The translations under genes and the position numbers were made by a program. The notes beneath the pieces are model-generated. The model was given only the letters and a program-made list of their open reading frames with translations. It was not told the origin of the DNA and did not search any database. Of a stretch of DNA of 64,000 bases, positions 8,828-18,253 are shown piece by piece (the first letter of the stretch is position 1; each line of letters begins with the position of its first letter). Source of the stretch: CAYSLU01 sp964431965 (GTDB taxonomy: Bacteria > Verrucomicrobiota > Kiritimatiellia > CAIKKV01 > CAYSLU01); the NCBI GenBank assembly GCA_964431965.1, contig CAYSLU010000001.1, positions 1-64,000 on the forward strand. Reading direction: 5' to 3'.

Positions 8828-10393
8828 ATGACAGACATCAACAGGAGGGAGTTCGTGCGACGGGTTGGGGCTGGGATGGCTGGCCTGGCTGTCACCGACC
8901 GGCTGTTCGCGGCCGACGCGCCCGCCGCAACGCCGCCGAAGGTCCGGCCGAACATCGTCTGGTTCTACTGCGACGAGCTCCGGACCGACGCGCTCGGGTG
9001 CTACGGACACGCCACGCTCAGGCTGCACACGCCGAACATCGACCGGTTGGCCGGGCAGGGCGTGCGCTTCGCCAACCACTTCTGCACCTCTCCGGTATGC
9101 GTCCCGTCGCGCGTGGCGACCCTGACCGGGCGCTACCCCGAGGACACCGGCGTCTACAACAACGAGGCCGCGTGGGCGGGCTTCAGGCTGCCGAAGCCGG
9201 TTGTGACGTTTCCGCACGTTTTCGCCCAGGCCGGATACCGGACGGCCAACTTCGGCAAGATCCACGTGGCCCACGGCATGTATCCCAACGAGGCGCCGGG
9301 CCTGATCTTCCAGCATCACGATGGAACCGGCGGTGACATGGGGTTCTGGGTGAAGCTCGGCGAGAAGGCGGTCCAGATGATCCGCTCGCCGGGCGGCGGC
9401 ATGAACGGGGGCGTGTTCCCCGACGACGTGCCGTATCCGCCCGATGAAGTGACGAGCCGCGCGCTGAAGTGGATGGCCGGAGACCAGGGCCAGCCGTACC
9501 TCGTCCGGCTGTCCATCCTTCAGCCGCACACGCCGGTGATGCCGCCCGCGCGATTCCTGAAGCTGTACGCCGGTCAGGATCCCGGTCTGCCAGGCCCGCT
9601 GCCCGCCACCCTCTCGGCCTTCGAGCGCCGCGTGGCCGAGGTGCACGGGCTGGACCGGATGGAGCCGGAGAAGCTCCGTGCAGCCCGGCTGCAGTACTAT
9701 GCGCAGGTGTCGTGGGTCGACTCGCAAGTCGGCCGCGTGCTCGAGTTCCTCGAGCGACAGGGCCAGCTTTCGAACACGATCGTGGTGTTCGGCGCGGACC
9801 ACGGGAACCCGCTGGGCGACACGGGCGCGTTCGAGAAGCACACGTTCACGCCGACCGTCCACCGCGTGCCGTTTCTCTTCAGCTGGCCCGGCTCGCTGCC
9901 GGCGGGCGCGGTTCGCAACGACCTGTGCGACAGCCTCGACCTGGCGCGGACGTTGTTCGGCCTGACGGGGATCGCGGCGCCGGCGTCGTTCAAGGGCCGG
10001 AACGTGTTCGCCGATCCGGCGCCTGAGGCGATCTATGCGACCATCGGCTACGGCGAGACGGACAGCCGCATGGGCCCGAACGGCGGACGCGGCGCCTGGT
10101 TCGACGGCCACGGCTGGCCGCGGCGCAGCTGCGTGCGCACATCGCGGTTCCGGCTGGATCAGAACATGCGGATCGACGCCCGGCCGGTTGAGCCGAACGA
10201 CCGTGACATCTTTCTGGCGGACGTAGTCGCCGACCCGCGCGAGTTCAAGAATCTGGCGGGTGAGCCGGAGCACGCCGAGGACGTCCGCCGTCTGAGCGCG
10301 CTGCTCGCCGAGCACGCGAAGGGATCCGTCGAGGTCCCCCATGAGTGCGTGACGCGTCCCGCGAAGGCCAAGCCCGCAGCCGAGGCGGGATAG
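8828..10393 (+). CDS. Formylglycine-dependent sulfatase, exported
   Basis: This 521-aa arylsulfatase-type enzyme starts MTDINRREFVRRVGAGMAG. The NRREFVRR twin-Arg-like segment and hydrophobic stretch suggest Tat or lipoprotein-free export. Metal ligands are seen in NIVWFYCDELRTDALGCYG, and the activation motif is CVPSR followed by TLTGRYP, with the Cys that becomes formylglycine. Further on are FGKIHVAHG, and GADHGNPLGDTGAFEKHT with the second half of the metal site. It should hydrolyse sulfate esters on a glycan in the periplasm. The cognate formylglycine-generating enzyme is not in the window. The ATG at 8828 is chosen over an upstream in-frame ATG at 8774 because of the signal and a GAGAGG element. 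Confidence 0.9.
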   Translation: MTDINRREFVRRVGAGMAGLAVTDRLFAADAPAATPPKVRPNIVWFYCDELRTDALGCYGHATLRLHTPNIDRLAGQGVRFANHFCTSPVCVPSRVATLTGRYPEDTGVYNNEAAWAGFRLPKPVVTFPHVFAQAGYRTANFGKIHVAHGMYPNEAPGLIFQHHDGTGGDMGFWVKLGEKAVQMIRSPGGGMNGGVFPDDVPYPPDEVTSRALKWMAGDQGQPYLVRLSILQPHTPVMPPARFLKLYAGQDPGLPGPLPATLSAFERRVAEVHGLDRMEPEKLRAARLQYYAQVSWVDSQVGRVLEFLERQGQLSNTIVVFGADHGNPLGDTGAFEKHTFTPTVHRVPFLFSWPGSLPAGAVRNDLCDSLDLARTLFGLTGIAAPASFKGRNVFADPAPEAIYATIGYGETDSRMGPNGGRGAWFDGHGWPRRSCVRTSRFRLDQNMRIDARPVEPNDRDIFLADVVADPREFKNLAGEPEHAEDVRRLSALLAEHAKGSVEVPHECVTRPAKAKPAAEAG

Positions 10394-10721
10394 CAGGCAG
10401 ACACGCGGAGTTCGGGCGCGGTGGCGATCAGTGCGGTGCCCCGGAACGGTCATGGCTCAGCCATGCAGCGTTGGAGGCTCGCGCTGCTCCATACGCCACG
10501 CCAAGTATTCAGATCCCTGTTGCGTTAGCCTCGCGTAATCGCCAGACGCAGCGTGTAATCTATAAGAACTTGAAGGATAGCGTTTTGAAACTATTGACCG
10601 GTCTGTAGCAGATTGAATGATCTGATGTATATCGCTGATGACGTGCATACTAAGCGACGATTATTGAACGATAAAGCGGTTATCTGTATACAATTGCGTC
10701 AAACGTGAACACGGAGGACGC
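10394..10721 (+). promoter_or_regulatory. AT-richer non-coding leader with promoter of the Fic gene
   Basis: This 328-nt gap is clearly richer in A and T than its surroundings and contains no credible gene. TTGAAC at 10664-10669 and TATACA at 10687-10692 are separated by exactly 17 nt, a good sigma-70-type promoter. GGAGG at 10713-10717 then precedes the ATG at 10722. The base composition supports recent acquisition of the Fic cassette. Confidence 0.55.
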
Positions 10722-11852
10722 ATGGACGGATTCGATCTGAAACCCCTACCGCCGAGTGTGGAGGTTGAGACCAGAGCGGTTCTTCGGGGACTTGCCGATG
10801 CCCACCGCCACCTTGCAGAGCTCAAGGGCATTTCGGCCTCCATTCCGAACGAGACCATCCTTATCCAGACACTGGCGCTTCAGGAGGCGAAGGATAGTTC
10901 CGAAATCGAGAACATCGTCACCACCCACGATGATCTCTTCAAGGCCGAACTGGCGGACGAGTCCGCCAAACCCGCCGCCAAGGAAGTCGCCCGGTACGTT
11001 GCCGCTCTGCGTGTCGGCTTCGAGTCCGTCCGCAAGACGAGCCTGATCACCGTCAACCAGATCCTCGAAATCCAGCGGATCCTCGAGCAAAACGATGCCG
11101 GGTTCCGTAAACTCCCGGGCACGTCCCTACGCAATCAGGCCACCGGCGAGGTCGTGTATACACCTCCCCAGGAGTACGACCGCATCGTCGCGCTTATGAC
11201 CGACCTCGAACGGTTCATCAACGAGCCGACGCGTATGGACGTCGATCCCCTCATCAAAATGGCCATCATCCATTACCAGTTCGAGAGCATTCATCCGTTC
11301 TATGATGGGAACGGTCGCACGGGCAGGATCCTCAACATCCTCTATCTCGTGGCCAATGGGCTCCTGAACCTGCCGGTCCTCTATCTCAGCCGCTTCATCA
11401 TTCAGAACAAGCCCGACTACTACCGGCTCCTCCAGGCGGTGCGCGAACGCGAAGCCTGGGAGGAATGGGTCCTGTTCATGCTCAAAGGCGTGGCCATCAC
11501 CTCCCGTCAGACCATTGACCTGATCGTCCGTATCCGCGAGATGATGCTCGACTACAAGCACCGCATCCGGAAACAGCTTCCGAGGATCTACAGTCAGGAC
11601 CTGCTCAACAACCTATTCCGACATCCCTACACCAAGATCGCGATCCTTCAGGAGGACCTATCCGTATCGCGCCTCACAGCCACCCGCTACCTCGACCGGC
11701 TCGTGGCGGCCGGCTATCTGCAGAAGCGGCGCTATGGCCGTGTGAACTACTATCTCAACACGCCGCTGGTGAACCTGTTTCTCAATCTGCCAAGCGCACC
11801 GCAGTTGCCGGCGTCCCAGCAGATCGCATCCGTTCGGAGTTCGGCCCCTTGA
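10722..11852 (+). CDS. Fic-domain AMPylase-type protein with winged-helix tail
   Basis: This 376-aa protein has an N-terminal Fic_N region and then the catalytic Fic motif HPFYDGNGRTGR at residues 191-202. The His, the phosphate loop and both Arg residues are intact. An inhibitory motif of the S-x-x-x-E-N type (SSEIEN, residues 59-64) lies N-terminal, as in self-inhibited class II Fic proteins. The C-terminal 90 residues (LSVSRLTATRYLDRL, AGYLQKRRYGRVNYY) look like a winged helix-turn-helix. Fic enzymes usually transfer AMP to target proteins. Members of this architecture are widespread and sometimes autoregulate. It stands alone, with its own promoter and an AT-richer leader, which suggests transfer. 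No separate antitoxin is adjacent. Confidence 0.9.
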   Translation: MDGFDLKPLPPSVEVETRAVLRGLADAHRHLAELKGISASIPNETILIQTLALQEAKDSSEIENIVTTHDDLFKAELADESAKPAAKEVARYVAALRVGFESVRKTSLITVNQILEIQRILEQNDAGFRKLPGTSLRNQATGEVVYTPPQEYDRIVALMTDLERFINEPTRMDVDPLIKMAIIHYQFESIHPFYDGNGRTGRILNILYLVANGLLNLPVLYLSRFIIQNKPDYYRLLQAVREREAWEEWVLFMLKGVAITSRQTIDLIVRIREMMLDYKHRIRKQLPRIYSQDLLNNLFRHPYTKIAILQEDLSVSRLTATRYLDRLVAAGYLQKRRYGRVNYYLNTPLVNLFLNLPSAPQLPASQQIASVRSSAP

Positions 11853-11990
11853 TCACCGCGGCGCCAACCGCCCGGCTACAAGCAGACTCGGGTGTGATGC
11901 ATTCCGGACGAATGTGAGTGTCGTGCCATGTAAGCTTGTCACCGCGCTCCCGATCCCCTAGATTCCCGCGCCTGATTTGGAGGGCTCCCC

Positions 11991-13115
11991 GTGGCGTTGC
12001 GTCGAAATCGTGGCCGTCGTCCTCCCGCGCAGACGGGATGGCTGCTTCTGCTGCTGGCGGCGGTCTCCGCGACGCTGGTGGGCCTCTGCGTCTGGAAGAT
12101 CCTTCAGGACCGCCGGGGGCGGTTCGAGGTTGAGGCGCCGGAGATGGCCACGAACGTTGTGGAGATCGCTCACCCGTTCCGCCGGGTCGTGCTGCCCACC
12201 GAGCAGGACCGGTTGCTCGACGCCGAACCCGGGCAGGTGCTGCAGCCGACCGCGTCCGGCCGCCCCGAGTCGGGCACGTTCGGGTCCGTCCGTACGTCCA
12301 GCCGAGGGGGGGCGTCGCACCACGAGGGCATCGACGTCGCCGCCGTGAAGCGGGACCGTGGCGGACGGCCTCTCGACGACGTCCGGGCCGTGGCGGACGG
12401 CCGCGTGGCCTACATCAACCGGCAGCCGGGGAACTCGAACTACGGCATGTACATCGTGCTGCTGCACCCGGACCCGATCGGGGAGGTTTACACGCTCTAT
12501 GCGCATCTGGCGCAGTCGGCCCCCGGCGTGGCACCGGGCCGGTCCGTCCAGGCCGGCGAGGTGATCGGGCGCATGGGCAACACGCCCGCTTCGATCATTC
12601 CCATGGCGAACGCGCACCTGCACTTCGAGGCGGGGATGGTGGTGAATGCGCGGTTCGGGCTGTGGTTCTCCGCGCAGCGGCTGAAGCCCGACCACGGCGC
12701 CTACAACGGGTGGAACCTGCTGGGCGTGGACCCGATGGCGTTCCTGCGCCTGCAGCGCGAGCGGGGCGAGGCGTTCGATTTCATCGACTCGCTGCGGGCC
12801 ACCGGGCGCGCGTTCGACGTGGTGGCGCCGGCGCGGTCGAGGCCCGACTATTTCCGGCGCTACCCGGCTCTGTGGACGGGCGAGCCGTTCCGGGGCCCCG
12901 CGGTGGTGCTGGCGTGCGCCCAGAACGGGCTGCCGCTTGGCGGGCGCAACGCGACGCCCGACGAGGCGCAGCGGCTGGGCCGGCGGAAGGCGCTCGTCGA
13001 GAACGTGGACGATGCCGTGCTGGGCCGGAACGGCTGCCGGCTGGTCACGCGCAAGAGCGGCGCCTGGCTGCTCGCGTCGAGCGGCGAGCGCTGGCTCGAC
13101 ATGCTGATGTACTGA
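11991..13115 (+). CDS. Membrane-anchored M23 (LytM-like) peptidase-family protein
   Basis: This 374-aa protein has an N-terminal signal anchor (GWLLLLLAAVSATLVGL) and a LytM/M23 domain. The zinc ligands HxxxD (HEGID, His111 and Asp115) and HLH (209-211), plus YAHL with His172, are all present, so an active zinc endopeptidase on peptidoglycan is plausible. The C-terminal 150 residues are not part of M23. They contain a Cys-rich-poor globular segment ending in LASSGERWLDMLMY, and I do not recognise them. The start is GTG at 11991 with GGAGG at 11979-11983. It converges with the next gene, nine bases apart, with no obvious terminator. Confidence 0.85.
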   Translation: MALRRNRGRRPPAQTGWLLLLLAAVSATLVGLCVWKILQDRRGRFEVEAPEMATNVVEIAHPFRRVVLPTEQDRLLDAEPGQVLQPTASGRPESGTFGSVRTSSRGGASHHEGIDVAAVKRDRGGRPLDDVRAVADGRVAYINRQPGNSNYGMYIVLLHPDPIGEVYTLYAHLAQSAPGVAPGRSVQAGEVIGRMGNTPASIIPMANAHLHFEAGMVVNARFGLWFSAQRLKPDHGAYNGWNLLGVDPMAFLRLQRERGEAFDFIDSLRATGRAFDVVAPARSRPDYFRRYPALWTGEPFRGPAVVLACAQNGLPLGGRNATPDEAQRLGRRKALVENVDDAVLGRNGCRLVTRKSGAWLLASSGERWLDMLMY

Positions 13116-13124
13116 GCCCTCCCG

Positions 13125-15209
13125 CTACTTCCAGCGGACCGTGAGGAAGAGGGGCTCGTCAAACGCGACGGGCCGCGGGTATCGAAGGACCATCCGGCCG
13201 CCCGCGCGCTTCGTCCGCACGCCCGGCTCTTTCACCCACCGCCCGGCCGGCGTCAGGCGCTCGATCGCCGCCACCCGTCCGACGTGTGCCAGGTCGAACT
13301 CGGCGTGCGGCCACGGATCGAGCGAGAGGTTGAAGAGGCCGATCAGGCAGCCGTCCTCCAGGTCCTTTCGGAAGGCCAGCGGGTATACGCCGCCGCGCAC
13401 GACCAGGGGGAGCGCGCCGCGCGACGCCCACAGCAAGGCGTGGTGCAGCTGGCGCGTGCGGAAGGGGTTGTTGAAGCCGGGGCCGTAGGCCGATGCCAGG
13501 TCGAGCGCCTGGACGATCACCCGCCCGCCCAGGGCGTTCTCGAACGCGTACATGCAGACGTGGTGCCGCCGGGCGTCCGGATCCACGACCCGGCTGATCA
13601 CCTGCGCCGCGGGCTCCAAGTCGAGAACGCTCAGCGAGGGGCGGCCGCCCAGATGCGGCAGGGTCAGCGTCAGAAAAGTCTTGTCCGCTCCGCCGAAGTC
13701 CGCGTTGAAGTACTCCTCCGCACCGAACGCCCCCAGCGTGTCGATGCATACGGGCTCCGCTGCCGAGTGGGCGCCGACCAGCGGCCCGAACCCGCGCGAG
13801 CAGAGCGCGTGCACGGCCGTGCCGTCGAGCAGCACGCCGCCGCCGAGCAGGGCGCGGACCTCGGAATCGCCGAGCGCGCGGATCGTCTGGCCCGACGTCG
13901 CGGCGACAGGCGCGTCCTCGTAGGTCGTGGCAACGCCGTGGGTTTCGAGCAGGTTCATGGTGGGCGCGCCGTCGGCGACGAGCGCATGGTACGGGGCGCT
14001 TCCGGGGAGCCGCTTATGGTAGCTGGCGCGCTCGTGGTACAGCAGGCGGACGCCGCGGTAGGCGCCCGGCTGCTGGGCGCGGCCGGCCAGGGCTTCCAGG
14101 TATCCCTTCCGCTCGCCGAGCATGCGGCCCAGCTCCGGGTCGGCCGCGAGCGGCGTGCCCATGTGGTCGTACAGGTTCAGGGTGACGCCGTGGCTGCCGT
14201 AGGCGAACGAGAGCGCGGTCTCGATGAAGGTGAAGACGACGCTCTTCGAGAACGGCGTGAACGGCCAGCTCTCCACCTCGGTCTGCTCGATCGTGCCCGC
14301 CGGCATGCAGTGCCGGGTGATCTTGATCGAGTCGTGCGAGTAGTAGAAGCCGCGGAGCGAGTCCTCGTTGTAGTTGCCCATGGGCGGGCGGCTGTAGACG
14401 GGCCCGCCGTCGGCCATCGCCAGGGCGAACTCGCGCCAGCGCCGCCCTTCGAGGCAGTGGACCAGCGGGCCGCTCGACATGAGCCCGAGCGCGGTGTCGG
14501 GCGACGTCCGGTGCACCGTCCGGCCCAGGAAGGAGACGGTTTCGATCATCGCCTCGGCCTGCATGTCGAGGTACTCGGCGCGCCACGGGTGCGGGGCGCC
14601 GGGCTGGAGGATGGCGGCGACCAGCGCCTCGCGGGTGACCGCGGTGCCGACGCGTTCCGAAAACCGCCTCAGGTGGATCGGGCAGAAGCAGCCGAAGCGG
14701 ACGGGATTGTGGTTGAACGTGCGGATGTCGTCCTCGACCCAGATCACGTGCGGGCGCGTCTCGGCGTAGAGCGTCCAGACCTTCGCCACGTGCGCGCGCC
14801 ACGCCTCGTCGAGCGGGCAGGCGCAGCAGATGCACTCCGTGCCGTCATGCCCGACGCAGCAGGCCAGACCGGGCACGTCGCGCCGGGCGTCGCGGCCGCG
14901 GTCGCAGTGGCCGACCGTGATCCAGGGGTTGATCGAGAAGCGGACCCCGAGCCGGTCCATGGACTCGCGGATGCGGAGCAGCTTCGGCTGGTACGCGCGG
15001 ACCCACTCGAGCGGCGGCTGCCCGTGCGTGAACTCCTCGGTATCGACCTTCACGATGATCTCGTCCACGCGGTAGCGCGGCAGCAGGCGCTCGAGCTCCC
15101 GGAGGTTCTCCTCGAAGCTCCAGAGCGGCAGCGTGCGCCGGAGGGCGTACCAGGCGCGGGGGGGAACGGCGGACGTGGGCGTGGCGCGGCGGACGCGTTT
15201 TGTCGGCAT
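13125..15209 (-). CDS. Cys-rich TIM-barrel-like protein, putative glycoside hydrolase
   Basis: This 694-aa protein has no signal peptide. Its first half reads like a (beta/alpha)8 glycosidase: VDEIIVKVDTEEF, RFSINPWITVGH, and VIWVEDDIRTFNH with paired acids, followed by CFCPIHLRRFSERVG as in GH42-like proteins. A Cys cluster near residues 90-105 (ACC...CICCAC) suggests a metal site. The second half (from about residue 400) has a GATase-like/beta-sandwich feel, with LYHERASYHKR and VRALLGGGVLLDG. The latter resembles the trimerisation/GATase domain of beta-galactosidases and supports a GH42-like architecture. The activity is unassigned. I start at the ATG at 15209 (MPTKRVRR), discarding an upstream in-frame extension into the DUF1854 gene. 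It is 62 nt behind the DUF1854 gene on the same strand. Confidence 0.65.
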   Translation of the reverse strand: MPTKRVRRATPTSAVPPRAWYALRRTLPLWSFEENLRELERLLPRYRVDEIIVKVDTEEFTHGQPPLEWVRAYQPKLLRIRESMDRLGVRFSINPWITVGHCDRGRDARRDVPGLACCVGHDGTECICCACPLDEAWRAHVAKVWTLYAETRPHVIWVEDDIRTFNHNPVRFGCFCPIHLRRFSERVGTAVTREALVAAILQPGAPHPWRAEYLDMQAEAMIETVSFLGRTVHRTSPDTALGLMSSGPLVHCLEGRRWREFALAMADGGPVYSRPPMGNYNEDSLRGFYYSHDSIKITRHCMPAGTIEQTEVESWPFTPFSKSVVFTFIETALSFAYGSHGVTLNLYDHMGTPLAADPELGRMLGERKGYLEALAGRAQQPGAYRGVRLLYHERASYHKRLPGSAPYHALVADGAPTMNLLETHGVATTYEDAPVAATSGQTIRALGDSEVRALLGGGVLLDGTAVHALCSRGFGPLVGAHSAAEPVCIDTLGAFGAEEYFNADFGGADKTFLTLTLPHLGGRPSLSVLDLEPAAQVISRVVDPDARRHHVCMYAFENALGGRVIVQALDLASAYGPGFNNPFRTRQLHHALLWASRGALPLVVRGGVYPLAFRKDLEDGCLIGLFNLSLDPWPHAEFDLAHVGRVAAIERLTPAGRWVKEPGVRTKRAGGRMVLRYPRPVAFDEPLFLTVRWK

Positions 15210-15271
15210 GGCAGACCTCCGGTTTGCGGTCGGGCGGCTCGGATTCGGGGCGCCGGCGGCCCGGCCGAGGC

Positions 15272-15835
15272 TCACCAGTAAATGAAGCTCGCGAGCCGCT
15301 GCTGGTCGAGGGACGGGAGCTGCTCCACGTTCGGCACGACGTACCGGTTGTCGAGCGCGTCGAGCAGGATCTTGCCCTTCTCGCCGTACTCCTCGGCCCG
15401 GTCGCCGCGCCACGGCATGGCGAACTCCTCGCGGCCCCGCTGGGTCTCCACCTCGAAGAACAGCAGGCCGTACTCGTCGCGGATCTTGTAGATGCGCCGG
15501 ATGAACTGCTCGTGGTATTGCGCGGCGAGGCTGCTCTCGATGAGCTTCTGCTGGGCCTCCGGAAACACCGTCATATCCTCGATGACGCCGATCTCGCACT
15601 CCTTGTCCGTGGCGTCCGTATAGTGCAGCGAGATGAACAGGCTGGGGTGCCGCACGGGAAACATGCGGACCGCGAACACGCCGCGGTAGAGGTCGTCGTT
15701 CTTGACCGCGCAGTGCAGGAGCGAAAAGGTGCCTTCAAAGATCGTCGTGCCGTCCGGGTGGAGCCGGCGGACGCCGGTGGCCTTCAGCCGTTCCTCCGGC
15801 GACAGGACTTCGGTCGGGGTGGTGGTCGTCGTCAT
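15272..15835 (-). CDS. DUF1854 family protein paired with ABC exporter
   Basis: This 187-aa soluble protein fits DUF1854: GTTIFEGTFSLLHCAVKNDDLYRGVFAVRMFP, then SLHYTD, EIGVIEDM, and a C-terminal DALDNRYVVPNVEQLPSLDQ. In many bacteria this family is encoded directly next to an ABC transporter, as here, where the stop of the exporter and this ATG are only two bases apart. From memory, family naming ties such pairs to cyanophycin metabolism. No cyanophycin synthetase or cyanophycinase is in this window, so that link is untested. It probably acts as an accessory subunit or regulator of the exporter. The ATG at 15835 is followed by a Thr-rich leader (MTTTTTPTE). Confidence 0.8.
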   Translation of the reverse strand: MTTTTTPTEVLSPEERLKATGVRRLHPDGTTIFEGTFSLLHCAVKNDDLYRGVFAVRMFPVRHPSLFISLHYTDATDKECEIGVIEDMTVFPEAQQKLIESSLAAQYHEQFIRRIYKIRDEYGLLFFEVETQRGREEFAMPWRGDRAEEYGEKGKILLDALDNRYVVPNVEQLPSLDQQRLASFIYW

Positions 15836-15837
15836 GC

Positions 15838-18069
15838 CTACATCTCCAGTCGGGTCAGCTGGGTCTGAATCTCGACCAGCTTGCGGTAAATGCCGGACTC
15901 GATCCCCATCAGCTCTTCGTGGCTGCCGGACTCCGCGATGCGGCCGTCGTCGATCACGAAGATGCGGTCGGCGTTCTTGAGCGTGGACAGGCGGTGCGCG
16001 ATGGCGATCGTCGTGCGCCCCTTGCACAGGCTGACGAGGGCCTTCTGGATCTCCTGCTCGGACTCGGTATCGACGGAGCTGGTCGCCTCGTCGAGGATGA
16101 GGATGCGGGGGTCGCAGAGCAGGGCGCGGGCGATGCTGATGCGCTGGCGCTCGCCGCCGGAGAGCCCGGAGCCGTGCTCGCCGAGCTTGGTGTCGTAGGC
16201 GAGTGCGCGGCGCGTGATGAAGAAGTGGGCGTTGGCGGCCTTGGCAGCGTCCATGATCGTGATGGCGGTCGCGTTCGGGCGGCCGTAGGCGATGTTCTCG
16301 GCGATCGTGCCCCGGAAGAGGAACGGCTCCTGGAGCACGAGCCCGACCTGGCGGTGCAGGTCCTCGGGGACGATGTCCGCGACGTCATGCCCGTCCAGGA
16401 GCACCTGGCCCTGCTGCGCGTCGTAGAAGCGGCAGATGAGGTTCACCAGGGTGGTCTTGCCGGAGCCGCTCTTTCCGACGATCCCGATGAACTGGCCCGG
16501 CTCGATGGCGAAGCTGACGTTCTTGAGGACCGGCGTATAGGGATCGTAGCCGAACGTCACGCCGCGGAACTCGATCCGGCCGTCGACCGTGGGCAGGCGG
16601 ACGGGCGTGTCGGACGGCGGCAGGACGGACGTCGAGTCGAGCACCTCGAAGATGCGCTGGCCGGCGGAGAGGAAGCCGGTGACCCAGTTGGAGAACATGC
16701 TGAGGGCGGAGATCGGGGCATAGAACATGCCGAGGTACCCGAAGAACGCCATGAGCGTGCCGAGGGTCATCTCGTCGCCGATCACGTTCCGGCCGCCGGC
16801 GTACCATACGATCAGGCCGCCGAGGCCGAACACGAAGCCCATGATGGGGTTGAACGTCGCGGAGCCCATCTCGAGGTGGCGGCGCGAGGTCTGCATGTAG
16901 CCGGAGTACTGTCCGAAGCGCTGCTGCTCGCGGTCCTCCTGGCCGAACGACTTCACGAGCCGGATCCCGGAGAGCAGGCTGGAGAGCTGCTGGGCCATCT
17001 TGGACTGGCTGTCCCAGAACCGGTAGTAGCGCGGGTAGATGTGCTTCCAGAAGAAGATGGTGCCGAGGATCACGAACGGGATCGGCACGAGCACCAGGAG
17101 CGCCAGCTTCCACTGCATGAAGAACAGCATGGCGCCGACGCCGATGACGAGCATGAGGTTGAGCAGGAATCCCTGCGCCACCTGGCCCACGAAGCCCTGG
17201 AAGTAGTCGACGTCGTACAGCACGCGGCTCATGAGCGAGCCCACCGAGTGGCGGTTGTAGTACTCGACGCTCATGCTGAGCAGCTTGGCCTGGAGCCGTT
17301 CGCGCAGCTCCTTGGTGATGCGCGTGCCGACGACGCTGCTGACGCGGCCGATGAACACGTTGAAGACGCAGCGCAGGGCCGCGGCCGACAGGAGCGCGAG
17401 CAGGATCAGCGGCAGCTTGGCCACGTCCTTGCTCGGCAGCACCTTGTCGACCAGGATCCGGGTGAGCTGCGGCGGGATCAGGTCGAGCGCGACTCCCGCG
17501 AGCATCATGAGCAGCAGGAAGACGATGGCCTGCCAGTACGGGCTCATCATGCCGAGCGACCGCAGGAAGATTCCGTGCGAGCGGCTGCACTTCATGCAGC
17601 TCGCCCGGCGGCTCGGCAGGGGCAGGCCGCACGTGCCGCAGATCAGCTCGCTCGGCTGGCCCATGGCCTCTTCCTGGACGGGCTTCTTGTCGATCCGCCG
17701 CTCGAGCTGGATCCGCGCGCGGCCGAACAGCTCGCGCCGGTTGTTGCTGAAGCGGATGACGTTGACGTAGACGCCGTCGATCATCAGCTGCAGGAAGGCG
17801 CTGCCGACGGTCTGGAAGTTCCGGATCTTCTGGACGGTGTCGAGCGCGAACGGGCCGGCGAGCGGCTTGCCGTCGGCGCTGTCGGACGCGAAGGCGGCGA
17901 CGGCGTCCTGGCCGGCGACGAGCCACACCTCGCGGCGGACGCCGTCCGGACCGAGGTCGCTCCGGATGCTGAAGTAGACGTTCGAGTCCGTCAGCCCGGC
18001 GGCTCGCGCCTGCTCGGCGACCGACGGCGGAACTCGATGGATATGCAGGTCTTGCTCGGTTGCGGACAT
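15838..18069 (-). CDS. ABC exporter with N-terminal domain and zinc ribbon
   Basis: This 743-aa half-transporter has three parts. Residues 1-135 form a soluble domain of no known function. Cys144, Cys147, Cys158 and Cys161 make a zinc-ribbon-like CxxC...CxxC. A six-helix exporter membrane domain follows, and then the ATPase with Walker A GKSGSGKTT, signature LSGGERQRISIARAL and Walker B ILILDEATSSVD, plus the D-loop and H-loop AIAHRL. All ATPase motifs are intact. The head domain is unusual for an MsbA/LmrA-type exporter. It is co-transcribed with the DUF1854 gene. The ATG at 18069 has AGGA seven to eight bases upstream. Substrate unknown. Confidence 0.85.
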   Translation of the reverse strand: MSATEQDLHIHRVPPSVAEQARAAGLTDSNVYFSIRSDLGPDGVRREVWLVAGQDAVAAFASDSADGKPLAGPFALDTVQKIRNFQTVGSAFLQLMIDGVYVNVIRFSNNRRELFGRARIQLERRIDKKPVQEEAMGQPSELICGTCGLPLPSRRASCMKCSRSHGIFLRSLGMMSPYWQAIVFLLLMMLAGVALDLIPPQLTRILVDKVLPSKDVAKLPLILLALLSAAALRCVFNVFIGRVSSVVGTRITKELRERLQAKLLSMSVEYYNRHSVGSLMSRVLYDVDYFQGFVGQVAQGFLLNLMLVIGVGAMLFFMQWKLALLVLVPIPFVILGTIFFWKHIYPRYYRFWDSQSKMAQQLSSLLSGIRLVKSFGQEDREQQRFGQYSGYMQTSRRHLEMGSATFNPIMGFVFGLGGLIVWYAGGRNVIGDEMTLGTLMAFFGYLGMFYAPISALSMFSNWVTGFLSAGQRIFEVLDSTSVLPPSDTPVRLPTVDGRIEFRGVTFGYDPYTPVLKNVSFAIEPGQFIGIVGKSGSGKTTLVNLICRFYDAQQGQVLLDGHDVADIVPEDLHRQVGLVLQEPFLFRGTIAENIAYGRPNATAITIMDAAKAANAHFFITRRALAYDTKLGEHGSGLSGGERQRISIARALLCDPRILILDEATSSVDTESEQEIQKALVSLCKGRTTIAIAHRLSTLKNADRIFVIDDGRIAESGSHEELMGIESGIYRKLVEIQTQLTRLEM

Positions 18070-18253
18070 GGGAAAATCCTGTTCATGGGAATCGCCGGTC
18101 AGGCGGCCGGACCCGGCTCGCAGCTACTGGCGGTTGAAGGGCTATGCCATCTCTATTCGACAAACCTCCTCCGGCGAACCACCGGAACGGTCCATCGCGG
18201 CGCAGACTATACAAACGGCCTCCGGCGTGTACAACAAAAAGCAAAACCGATTC

